Assembly (NCBI RefSeq): GCF_006539945.1
Contig: NZ_BJNZ01000019.1
Span: 1-64,000, forward strand
Reading direction: 5' to 3'
DNA from: Cellulosimicrobium cellulans
GTDB lineage: Bacteria > Actinomycetota > Actinomycetes > Actinomycetales > Cellulomonadaceae
Length of the DNA: 64,000 nt
Below the pieces are notes generated by a model, which was not told the DNA's origin, did no database searches, and saw only the letters and a program-made list of their open reading frames with translations. The position numbers and the translations under genes are program-made. This document shows, piece by piece, positions 24,448 through 31,847 of this stretch (its first letter is position 1; the number at the start of each line of letters is the position of its first letter).

Positions 24448-25632
24448 TCAGCGCGAACGAGCGCGTGTCGCCCCCGGGCTGCCGAACCCGGCCCTGTCGT
24501 CGGGAACCTCGCCGAACCCGGGGCTGTCCCCGGGCTCGGCCCCGTGGGGTGCGACAACCCCGGGTGCGGCGGCCGTCGGGCGTACGGCACGCGGTCTCCG
24601 GCGCAGGACGCCCGTCGTCGTCGCGACGCCCAGCAGGAGCACGGCGCCGCCCGCCAGCTCGGCCGCGTTCGGCACCTCGTCGAGCACGACCCACGCGGCG
24701 AGCATCCCGACGGGCGGCACGAGCATCGTGAACGGCACCACCGCGGACGCCGGGTACCGGGCGAGCAGCGTGTTCCAGATCCCGTAGCCCACGACGCTCG
24801 CGAGCCACGCCGTGTACAGGGTCGAGAGCACGGGCGCGAGCGTGAGGTGCGTGAGCGCGTGCCCGACGGCGTCCGGCCCGTCGAGCGCGAGGGACAACCC
24901 GAGCATGGGGACGGGGACGACGAGCGCCGACCACACCGTCATCGACAGCCCCTCCAGCCCGGGCCGCGGGGAAGAGCCCCGCCCCGCCGAGGTAGAGCCC
25001 TGGTCGCGCGAGGTAGAGCCGTGGTCGCGCGAGGTAGAGCCGTGGTCGCGCGAGGTAGAGCCCTGGTCGCGCGAGGTAGAGCCGTGGTCGCGCGAGGTAG
25101 AGCCCTGGTCGCGCGAGGTAGAGCCCTGGTCGCGGCGGCTCCCGGCGCGTCGGGCGACGACGTTGCCCACCGCCCACGACGCCGCGGCGGCGAGGGTCAC
25201 GACGAACGCGAGCGCCGGCGTCGACGCGCTGCGCCCCACGCCGACGACGACGAGCCCCGCCGCGCCGACGAGCACGCCGACGAGCTGCGCGCGCGTCGGG
25301 ACCTCGCGCAGCGCCGCGGCGGCGAACAGCACCGTGAGCCCGACCTGCGCCTGGAGCACGAGGGACGCCAGCCCGGCGGGCATGCCGAGCGCGAGCGCGG
25401 TGTAGAGGAGACCGAACTGGCCGAGGCTCATGAACGTGCCGACGAGCAGCACGTCCCGCCATCGGGCGCGCGGCCGCGGGACGAGGAAGACCGCCGGGAC
25501 CAGCACGACGAGGAAGCGCAGGGCGACGAACAGCGTCGGGGGCATGTCGCCGAGCCCGAGGTCGATGACGACGAAGTTCACGCCCCAGACGACGGCGACG
25601 AGGACGGCGAGGAGGGACGAGCGCAAGGGCAT
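24448..25632 (-). CDS. EamA-family (DMT superfamily) transporter with an internal tandem-repeat loop
   Basis: A 394-residue drug/metabolite transporter with two EamA repeats of five helices each. Repeat 1 starts at SSLLAVLVAVVWGVNFVVID, repeat 2 at LEGLSMTVWSALVVPVPMLG. The loop joining the halves (residues 167-215) is seven copies of RD(Q/H)GSTS, an expansion not normally present in EamA proteins. The C-terminal tail after VLRRRPRAV is a Pro/Gly-rich stretch built from GCCGAACCCGG-like units. ATG 25632 starts the gene, divergent from a LysR gene that may regulate it. Confidence 0.82.
   Translation of the reverse strand: MPLRSSLLAVLVAVVWGVNFVVIDLGLGDMPPTLFVALRFLVVLVPAVFLVPRPRARWRDVLLVGTFMSLGQFGLLYTALALGMPAGLASLVLQAQVGLTVLFAAAALREVPTRAQLVGVLVGAAGLVVVGVGRSASTPALAFVVTLAAAASWAVGNVVARRAGSRRDQGSTSRDQGSTSRDHGSTSRDQGSTSRDHGSTSRDHGSTSRDQGSTSAGRGSSPRPGLEGLSMTVWSALVVPVPMLGLSLALDGPDAVGHALTHLTLAPVLSTLYTAWLASVVGYGIWNTLLARYPASAVVPFTMLVPPVGMLAAWVVLDEVPNAAELAGGAVLLLGVATTTGVLRRRPRAVRPTAAAPGVVAPHGAEPGDSPGFGEVPDDRAGFGSPGATRARSR
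24988..25134 (-). repeat. Seven tandem copies of a 21-bp in-frame repeat
   Basis: Seven exact-length 21-bp units, differing mainly at one C/G position, run through the coding sequence of the EamA transporter. Each unit encodes RD(Q/H)GSTS in the cytoplasmic loop between the two halves. The plus-strand unit contains GAGGTAGAGCC(C/G)TGGTCGCG. Its GTCGCG(CG)AGGTAG core recurs in the hairpin after the ABC ATPase gene at 56278-56334. Length in multiples of 3 keeps the frame, so copy number could vary without inactivating the protein. Confidence 0.92.
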
Positions 25633-25671
25633 GGGATCGAGGGTGCGTCTTCGGCATCGTGCACGTCCAGC

Positions 25672-25683
25672 GCACGATCGTGC
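25672..25683. promoter_or_regulatory. Candidate LysR-type operator
   Basis: A perfect 12-bp palindrome GCACGATCGTGC lies in the 90-bp divergent region between the EamA and LysR genes, with a partial second copy (ATCGTGCACG, 25657-25666 area). This is the usual place for a LysR binding site. Confidence 0.55.
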
Positions 25684-25722
25684 ACGGTTCCCGGTAGCGA
25701 TGCTTCCCGATAACCTGAAGAC

Positions 25723-26676
25723 ATGATCGACCTCGCCGCCGTCGACGCCCTGCTCGCCGTCGAGCGCACCGGCACCGTGCACGCCGCCGCGCGCGACCTC
25801 GGGTACACGCCGTCCGCCGTCTCGCAGCAGGTCAAGCGCCTCGAGCGGGACCTCGGAGCGCGCCTGCTCGACCGGGAGGGCCGCGGCGTCGTGCTCACGG
25901 CCGCGGGGCGACGCGTCGTCGAGGAGGGCCGCGTGCTGCGCGAGCAGGTCGAGTCGCTGCGGGCCCGCCTGCACGACGCCGGGGCGCGCCCCACGGGGAC
26001 CGTGCGGCTCGGGTCGTTCTCGACGGCGGTGCGCGGCGTCGTCGCGCCCCTCGCCGCGCGCGTGCGCGCGGACGTCCCGGACCTGCGCCTCGTCGTCGAG
26101 GAGGCGGAGCCGTGGGACGCCGTCGCGGCGGTCGCGGCGGGCACCCTGGACCTGGCGCTCGTCCACCACTGGGAGGGCGTCGGTCTCGCGCTGCCCCCGA
26201 GCCTGCGCGCCGAGGAGCTGTTCCGCGACGAGGCCGACGTGCTCGTGCACGCGTCGAGCCCGCTCGCGGCCCGGCCCGCGCTCACCCCGCCCGACCTGCT
26301 CGACGAGACGTGGGTCTGCACGCCCGACGGCACGATCTGCTACGAGTGGTTCTGCCACATGTTCGCGCGCGAGCCGCGCGTCCCGCGCATCGACTTCCGG
26401 TGCCTCGAGTTCGCGTCGCAGGTCGAGGTCGTGGCCCAGGGCCTCGCCGTCGCGCTCGTGCCGCGCCTCGGGCGCGGCCCGCTGCCCGCCGACGTCGTCG
26501 CAGTGCCCGTGCGCGAGCCCGTCCCGACCCGCCCGGTCACGGTCGTGTGGCGCGCGACCATGACCGACGCCCCCGCGGTGCGCTACCTGCGCGAACGCCT
26601 GCGCGCCGCAGGAACTCGGCACGGTCGCGGGCCGTTAGGACCCCCGAGCACACCTGCCGACGAAGGGGCACGATGA
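25723..26676 (+). CDS. LysR family transcriptional regulator
   Basis: A 317-residue LysR regulator. The N-terminal helix-turn-helix is LLAVERTGTVHAAARDLGYT followed by PSAVSQQVKRLERDLGARLL (about residues 11-50). A linker helix and a two-lobe substrate-binding domain starting near TGTVRLGSFSTAVRGVVAPL follow. It is divergent from the EamA transporter, a classical arrangement in which LysR activates the transporter gene. The stop overlaps the start of the next membrane protein (ATGA). The effector is unknown. Confidence 0.88.
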   Translation: MIDLAAVDALLAVERTGTVHAAARDLGYTPSAVSQQVKRLERDLGARLLDREGRGVVLTAAGRRVVEEGRVLREQVESLRARLHDAGARPTGTVRLGSFSTAVRGVVAPLAARVRADVPDLRLVVEEAEPWDAVAAVAAGTLDLALVHHWEGVGLALPPSLRAEELFRDEADVLVHASSPLAARPALTPPDLLDETWVCTPDGTICYEWFCHMFAREPRVPRIDFRCLEFASQVEVVAQGLAVALVPRLGRGPLPADVVAVPVREPVPTRPVTVVWRATMTDAPAVRYLRERLRAAGTRHGRGPLGPPSTPADEGAR

Positions 26677-27221
26677 CCGAGCACGCGCCGACCCGACGGG
26701 TCGCCGACCCGCGCACCGTGGCGATCGCGGGGCTGTCCACCGTGGCGTGGTACGCCGTGCCCGACGTCGTGCGCCCGCGCTGGGCGCGCGCGCTCGCCAA
26801 GACCGCGATCGGGACGGCCGCCGTCGTGCTGACGTTCACCTCGACGACCGAGGGGACCGAGGCGCGCGAGGGCGTCCGCTCCCTGCGCGACGCCGCTCGC
26901 GAGGCGGGCGCGGCCGTGGCCGACGCGACGCCCGGGCCCACGACGACCGACGGCGCCCCGCGGGAGGACAACACCTGGGCGACGACCGACGACGGCACCG
27001 CGCCGGTTCCGGCCGGCGTCGCCGTCGCGGGCACGGCGGCCGGGCTCGCGCTCGCGACGACCCTCGTCGTCGCGGGGGAGAAGTGGGTCTACCGGCGCGG
27101 GGAGCGGCTGCGCGACCGCGGCGTGCGGCTGCCGCACACGCGCGTCGGGCTCGTGGTCGGCGCGCTGGCCGTGGCGCTCGCAGCGGCGGAGCCGCTCCTG
27201 TGGAACGCTGAGGAGCGCTGA
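26673..27221 (+). CDS. Hypothetical membrane protein
   Basis: A 182-residue protein with four hydrophobic stretches: TVAIAGLSTVAWYAVPDVV, ALAKTAIGTAAVVLTFTST, GVAVAGTAAGLALATTLVVA and VGLVVGALAVALAAAEPLLW. A polar acidic loop between the second and third (about residues 65-110) is probably outside or disordered. I do not recognise a family. The ATG overlaps the lysR stop and a GAAGGGG ribosome binding site lies upstream, so it is co-transcribed with lysR. Confidence 0.62.
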   Translation: MTEHAPTRRVADPRTVAIAGLSTVAWYAVPDVVRPRWARALAKTAIGTAAVVLTFTSTTEGTEAREGVRSLRDAAREAGAAVADATPGPTTTDGAPREDNTWATTDDGTAPVPAGVAVAGTAAGLALATTLVVAGEKWVYRRGERLRDRGVRLPHTRVGLVVGALAVALAAAEPLLWNAEER

Positions 27222-27291
27222 GGCAGCGACACCCGGTCGGCACGCCGGGGTCCGCGCACCGTGCGGCCTCGCGGACCGGGAGGGTTCGACG

Positions 27292-27678
27292 ATGATCGGG
27301 TTCGGGCTGGCGCTCGCGGGGGTCGCCGCGGCGATCCACGTGTACATCTTCGTCATGGAGTCGCTCACGTGGACGAGCGCCCGCACGCGCGCCACGTTCG
27401 GCACGTCGCCGGAGGAGGCGGCGGCCACGCGCGAGATGGCGTTCAACCAGGGGTTCTACAACCTGTTCCTCGCGGTGCTCGTCGTGCTCGGCATCGTCCT
27501 GTACGCGGTGGACCGGCCGGACGTCGGCCTGACGCTCGTGGTCGCGGGGGCCGGGTCGATGGTCGCGGCCGGGCTCGTGCTGATCCTCTCGTCGCCGTCG
27601 AAGGCGCGCGCGGCGCTCGTCCAGCTCGTGCCGCCCGCTCTCGGCGTGCTGGGTGTGGTGCTGGGGCTGACGCTCTGA
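27292..27678 (+). CDS. DUF1304 family membrane protein
   Basis: A 128-residue protein with four transmembrane helices. The family signature is visible in IHVYIFVMESLTWTSARTRA and FNQGFYNLFLAVLVVLGIVL. DUF1304 proteins are small inner-membrane proteins of unknown function, sometimes linked to stress or redox genes. ATG 27292 follows GGGAGGG. The gene stands alone after the lysR unit and converges with a small minus-strand gene. Confidence 0.85.
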   Translation: MIGFGLALAGVAAAIHVYIFVMESLTWTSARTRATFGTSPEEAAATREMAFNQGFYNLFLAVLVVLGIVLYAVDRPDVGLTLVVAGAGSMVAAGLVLILSSPSKARAALVQLVPPALGVLGVVLGLTL

Positions 27679-27712
27679 GCCGTCCCTCGTCGCGGGTCGC
27701 CCGCGGCGCCGG

Positions 27713-27988
27713 TCAGCAGGACGCGGCGACGCGCATCGCGCTGAGCATCTCGAGGCGCGACAGGATGCGCTCGCGCTCGGCCTCGAGCTCGTCCCGGTAG
27801 CGCCCTTCCGCAGGCTCGACGGTCTCGACCGCCCCGTGGCCCACGTAGGAGCCGGTGCGCCGGGAGTAGCCGTTGAGCTGGCGCTCGACGAGCGTGAGCT
27901 CGTGGCCGAGCCGTTCCAGGTGCGGGTCGAGGAGGTCGCTGGTCGTGCTGCGCGCGGTGCCGGACGTCGGTTCGAGAAGGGTGGTCAC
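27713..27988 (-). CDS. Small hypothetical protein with a helical, charged C-terminus
   Basis: A 91-residue protein of unknown function. [20 protein letters not shown] and [20 protein letters not shown] are strongly helical and likely coiled-coil; the middle contains [20 protein letters not shown] 27988 is the best in-frame start but the GGAGAG upstream is closer than usual, so the start is uncertain. It is divergent from purL across about 160 bp. Confidence 0.5.
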   Translation of the reverse strand: MTTLLEPTSGTARSTTSDLLDPHLERLGHELTLVERQLNGYSRRTGSYVGHGAVETVEPAEGRYRDELEAERERILSRLEMLSAMRVAASC

Positions 27989-28151
27989 CTCTCCATCGGA
28001 ACCCGGAAACGGAGTTTCCGCACGGCCAGACGCCCGTCTCACTTCTCGGCCGCCCGCGACACGAGACGCCCGGACGGCCTCTCTCCGGGCGCCGGTAGAC
28101 TGGTCGCGCGCCGTCGTGCGCTCCCCGCTCAGCGCCCACCCGAGGGAAACG

Positions 28152-30524
28152 ATGACCGCCCCCGCACCCCAGGCTTCCGCACGCTCCGAGGCTCGTCCCG
28201 CCGCGCCGACGCTCGACACCGTCGAGCACGCCGCCACCACGCCCGACGAGGTCCAGCCGTTCGCCGAGCTCGGCCTCAAGCCGGACGAGTACCAGCGCAT
28301 CCGCGACATCCTGGGGCGCCGCCCCACGGCCGCGGAGCTCGCGATGTACTCCGTCATGTGGTCCGAGCACTGCTCGTACAAGTCCTCCAAGGTCCACCTG
28401 TCGAAGTTCGGCGCGGCGACCACCGACGAGATGAAGAAGCACCTGCTCGTCGGCATCGGCGAGAACGCGGGCGTCGTCGACATCGGCGACGGCTGGGCCG
28501 TGACCTTCAAGGTCGAGTCGCACAACCACCCGTCGTTCGTCGAGCCCTACCAGGGCGCCGCGACCGGCGTCGGCGGCATCGTGCGCGACATCATCTCGAT
28601 GGGCGCGCGCCCCGTCGCCGTCATGGACCAGCTCCGCTTCGGTGCCGTCGACCACCCGGACACGGCGCGCGTCGTGCACGGCGTCGTGAGCGGCGTCGGC
28701 GGCTACGGCAACAGCCTGGGCCTGCCGAACATCGGTGGCGAGCTCGTCTTCGACGCCTCGTACCAGGGCAACCCGCTCGTCAACGCGCTGTGCCTCGGCG
28801 TGCTGCGCCACGAGGACATCCACCTCGCCAACGCGTCGGGCGTGGGCAACAAGGTCGTGCTGTTCGGTGCCCGCACGGGCGGCGACGGCATCGGCGGCGC
28901 GTCGATCCTCGCGTCGGAGACGTTCGAGGACGGCGTGCCCGCCAAGCGCCCGAGCGTGCAGGTGGGCGACCCCTTCATGGAGAAGGTCCTCATCGAGTGC
29001 TGCCTCGAGCTCTACGCGGCGCAGGTCGTCGAGGGCATCCAGGACCTCGGCGCGGCCGGCATCTCGTGCGCGACGTCGGAGCTCGCCTCCAACGGCGACG
29101 GCGGCATGCACGTCTGGCTCGACGACGTGCTGCTGCGCGACCCGACGCTCAACGCGGGCGAGATCCTCATGTCGGAGTCGCAGGAGCGCATGATGGCGGT
29201 CGTCGCGCCCGACAAGCTCGACGAGTTCTTCGCGATCACGAGCAAGTGGGACGTCGAGACCGCCGTGATCGGCGAGGTCAACGACTCCGGCCGCCTGACG
29301 ATCGACCACCACGGCGAGCGCATCGTGGACGTCGACCCCAGGACGGTCGCGCACGAGGGCCCGGTCTACCACCGCCCGTACGCGCGCCCGGCGTGGCAGG
29401 ACGGGCTCAACGCCCGGACGGTGGACGCCGACGCGCTCGCCCGCCCCGAGACGGGCGACGAGCTCCGCGCGACGGCCCTGCGCCTCCTCGCGTCGCCGAA
29501 CCTCGCGTCCAAGGAGTGGGTGACGAACCAGTACGACCGGTTCGTCCAGGGCAACACCGCGCTCGCGCAGCCCGACGACTCGGGCGTCGTCCGCGTCGAC
29601 GAGAGCACGGGCCTCGGCGTCGCGCTCGCGACCGACGCGAACGGGCGCTACGGCAAGCTCGACCCGCGCACGGGCGCGCGCCTCGCGCTCGCCGAGGCGT
29701 ACCGCAACGTCGCGACGACGGGCGCCCGCCCGCTCGCGGTGACCGACTGCCTGAACTTCGGCTCGCCCGAGGACCCGGACTCGATGTGGCAGCTCGTCGA
29801 GGCGATCGAGGGCCTCGCGGACGCGTGCCGCGAGCTCGGCGTGCCCGTGACGGGCGGCAACGTGTCGCTCTACAACGGGACCGGCGAGCCGGGGCAGATC
29901 GACTCCTCGATCCACCCGACCCCGGTCGTGGGCGTGCTCGGCGTGCTCGACGACGTCGCGCACGCCACGCCGTCGGGCTGGCGCGAGACGGGGGAGAGCA
30001 TCTACCTCCTCGGCACCACGCGTGCGGAGCTCGACGGCTCGGCGTGGGCCGACGTCGAGCACGGCCACCTGGGCGGCGTGCCCCCGCGCGTCGACCTCGC
30101 GGCCGAGAAGGCGCTCGCCGGCGTCCTCGTCAACGCGAGCCGCGACGACCTGGTGTCGGCCGCGCACGACCTCTCCGAGGGCGGCCTCGCGCAGGCGCTC
30201 CTCGAGGCGTCGCTGCGCTTCGGCGTCGGCGCCACGGTGTCGCTCGTCGCGCTGGCCGAGCGCGACGGCGTCACCCCGTTCGAGGCGCTGTTCTCCGAGT
30301 CGACCGCCCGCGCGCTCGTCGCGGTCCCCCGCGGCGAGGAGTCCAAGCTCGTCGACGCGTGCGTCGCGCGCGGCGTCCCCGTCCTCAAGATCGGCGAGAC
30401 CGGCACGGAGCCTGGCGCCGCCGCCGAGTCGGGCGAGGCGCTCGAGGTCGCGGGCCTGTTCACCGTCCCGCTCAGCGAGGCGGACGCGGCCTTCCGCGGC
30501 ACCCTCCCGGCCATCTTCGGCTGA
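28152..30524 (+). CDS. purL: Phosphoribosylformylglycinamidine synthase subunit PurL
   Basis: A 790-residue PurL of the small, multi-subunit type (with PurS and PurQ encoded elsewhere). It converts FGAR plus glutamine-derived ammonia and ATP into FGAM in purine synthesis. Signatures are [18 protein letters not shown] (active-site His), [20 protein letters not shown] with [16 protein letters not shown] (ATP/FGAR binding), and the second-half counterpart [20 protein letters not shown] and GGNVSLYN. The length matches actinobacterial PurL. ATG 28152 is preceded by CGAGGGAAACG. A 15-bp hairpin follows the stop. Confidence 0.97.
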   Translation: MTAPAPQASARSEARPAAPTLDTVEHAATTPDEVQPFAELGLKPDEYQRIRDILGRRPTAAELAMYSVMWSEHCSYKSSKVHLSKFGAATTDEMKKHLLVGIGENAGVVDIGDGWAVTFKVESHNHPSFVEPYQGAATGVGGIVRDIISMGARPVAVMDQLRFGAVDHPDTARVVHGVVSGVGGYGNSLGLPNIGGELVFDASYQGNPLVNALCLGVLRHEDIHLANASGVGNKVVLFGARTGGDGIGGASILASETFEDGVPAKRPSVQVGDPFMEKVLIECCLELYAAQVVEGIQDLGAAGISCATSELASNGDGGMHVWLDDVLLRDPTLNAGEILMSESQERMMAVVAPDKLDEFFAITSKWDVETAVIGEVNDSGRLTIDHHGERIVDVDPRTVAHEGPVYHRPYARPAWQDGLNARTVDADALARPETGDELRATALRLLASPNLASKEWVTNQYDRFVQGNTALAQPDDSGVVRVDESTGLGVALATDANGRYGKLDPRTGARLALAEAYRNVATTGARPLAVTDCLNFGSPEDPDSMWQLVEAIEGLADACRELGVPVTGGNVSLYNGTGEPGQIDSSIHPTPVVGVLGVLDDVAHATPSGWRETGESIYLLGTTRAELDGSAWADVEHGHLGGVPPRVDLAAEKALAGVLVNASRDDLVSAAHDLSEGGLAQALLEASLRFGVGATVSLVALAERDGVTPFEALFSESTARALVAVPRGEESKLVDACVARGVPVLKIGETGTEPGAAAESGEALEVAGLFTVPLSEADAAFRGTLPAIFG

Positions 30525-30537
30525 CACCCGCACCACC

Positions 30538-30572
30538 GACGCCCCGGTCACCGCACAGGTGACCGGGGCGTC
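30538..30572 (+). terminator. 15-bp perfect hairpin terminator after purL
   Basis: Arms 30538-30552 (GACGCCCCGGTCACC) and 30558-30572 pair perfectly over 15 bp with a 5-nt loop, beginning 13 bp after the purL stop. Confidence 0.82.
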
Positions 30573-30767
30573 GTCGTTCGTGGACCCTGGCCGAGCACGA
30601 CCCTGCCCGCTGTCGAGAACGACATGGGTGCCGTCATCGGGCGGAGAACGACCCTCATGTCGTGGTCGGCGGACCGGGGCGCCATGCTGCGTGGGGTTCG
30701 TGGAGGTCGGCGGGCGAGGTGGTGCGGCGGGTCGCGGCGTCCGCCGCGACGCTGCGAGAGTCCGGGC

Positions 30768-31775
30768 ATGACCTCGGCGACCACGAGCCTTCCGCCCGCG
30801 CACGTCACCGCCCGACGACGCCCGGGCGGCCCGGTCCTCACCGTCCTGCTGGCCACGGGGACTGTGGCGGTCGCGCTGCTCACGCTCGTGCGGGCCGTCC
30901 CGTACGACGCCGTGACGCCGTTCGCGCAGGTCGTCGGGTTCACGCCGTTCGTCGCGGCCGCGGCCGTCGTCGGCCTCGTGGTCACGCTCGTCGCGCGCCG
31001 GTGGGTCCTCGCGGCGCTGCTCGCGGTGTGCGTCGCCGCGCAGGCGGTGTGGCTCGCGCCGGCGTTCGTGCCCGGTCCGGAGCCGTCCGACGGCGCGGCG
31101 GCCCTGCGCGTGATGGGCGCCAACGCGTGGCTCGGGTCCGCCGACGCGGACGCGCTCGTCGACCTGGTGCGCGAGCAGGACGTCCAGGTGCTCGCGGTGC
31201 TGGAGCTGACCACAGACCTGCGTGAGCGCCTCGTCGCGGCGGGCATCGAGGACGTGCTCCCGCACAGCGCCGACGCGAAGGTCGGGTCCGGGGCGCTCGG
31301 CAGCGGGCTGTGGAGCGCGTACCCGCTCCGCGACGTGGACCTCGAGCCGTTCTCCGACGACGCGATGCCGTCGGCGACCGTCGAGGTCGACGGCGTGCCG
31401 GTGCGGGTCACCGCCGTGCACCCGATCCCGCCGATCCCGGAGTACGTGCGCGTCTGGGGCGAGGAGACGGCCGCGCTCGCCGAGCGGGCGGCGGCGGACC
31501 CGCTCCCGCAGGTGCTCGTCGGCGACTTCAACGCGACCCACGACCACGCGACGTTCCGGCGGCTGCTGGGCGACCGGTTCCACGACGCGAGCCGCGCGTC
31601 GGGCGGCGGGCTCGACCTGTCGTGGTCGCCGCGCCCGGGCACCGTCCCGCCGGTGCTGAACCTCGACCACGTGGTGACGGACCGGGAGAACGTCGTGACC
31701 GACGTCGACTCCCTGCACATGCCCGGCAGCGACCACCGCGCGATCGTCGCGACGGTCCACGTGCCCCGCCCCTGA
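30768..31775 (+). CDS. Endonuclease/exonuclease/phosphatase (EEP) family membrane protein
   Basis: A 335-residue protein. Three N-terminal transmembrane helices (about residues 18-105) precede an EEP-fold domain with the metal and phosphate-binding signatures VMGANAWLGSADADALVDLV, VLAVLELT, VHPIPP, LVGDFNATHDH and the final SDHRAIVATV. Active residues Glu, Asp-Asn and Asp-His are all present. Such proteins act on phosphodiesters outside the cell or in the membrane; the substrate is unknown. ATG 30768 is taken because the first helix follows directly. The 200 bp before it contain no evident gene. Confidence 0.82.
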   Translation: MTSATTSLPPAHVTARRRPGGPVLTVLLATGTVAVALLTLVRAVPYDAVTPFAQVVGFTPFVAAAAVVGLVVTLVARRWVLAALLAVCVAAQAVWLAPAFVPGPEPSDGAAALRVMGANAWLGSADADALVDLVREQDVQVLAVLELTTDLRERLVAAGIEDVLPHSADAKVGSGALGSGLWSAYPLRDVDLEPFSDDAMPSATVEVDGVPVRVTAVHPIPPIPEYVRVWGEETAALAERAAADPLPQVLVGDFNATHDHATFRRLLGDRFHDASRASGGGLDLSWSPRPGTVPPVLNLDHVVTDRENVVTDVDSLHMPGSDHRAIVATVHVPRP

Positions 31776-31776
31776 C

Positions 31777-31836
31777 GCCGAACCCGGGGTTCCGCGCCAC
31801 CGAGCCGACTCGGTGACGCGGAACCCCGGGTTCGGC
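31777..31836. terminator. Long perfect hairpin between convergent EEP and MMPL genes
   Basis: Outer arms 31777-31796 and 31817-31836 pair over 20 bp. Inside them CACCGAG/CTCGGTG pairs for 7 bp more after one mismatch, leaving a 4-nt loop. It starts 2 bp after the EEP stop and ends 12 bp before the MMPL stop. The outer core resembles GCCGAACCCGGGG units in the 3' end of the EamA gene. Confidence 0.78.
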
Positions 31837-31847
31837 ACCGGGCGGGG

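Noticed and set aside
24988-25134. Regular short repeats that could suggest a CRISPR array
   Set aside because: The 21-bp units are directly adjacent without unique spacers and are translated in frame inside a transporter. There are no cas genes.
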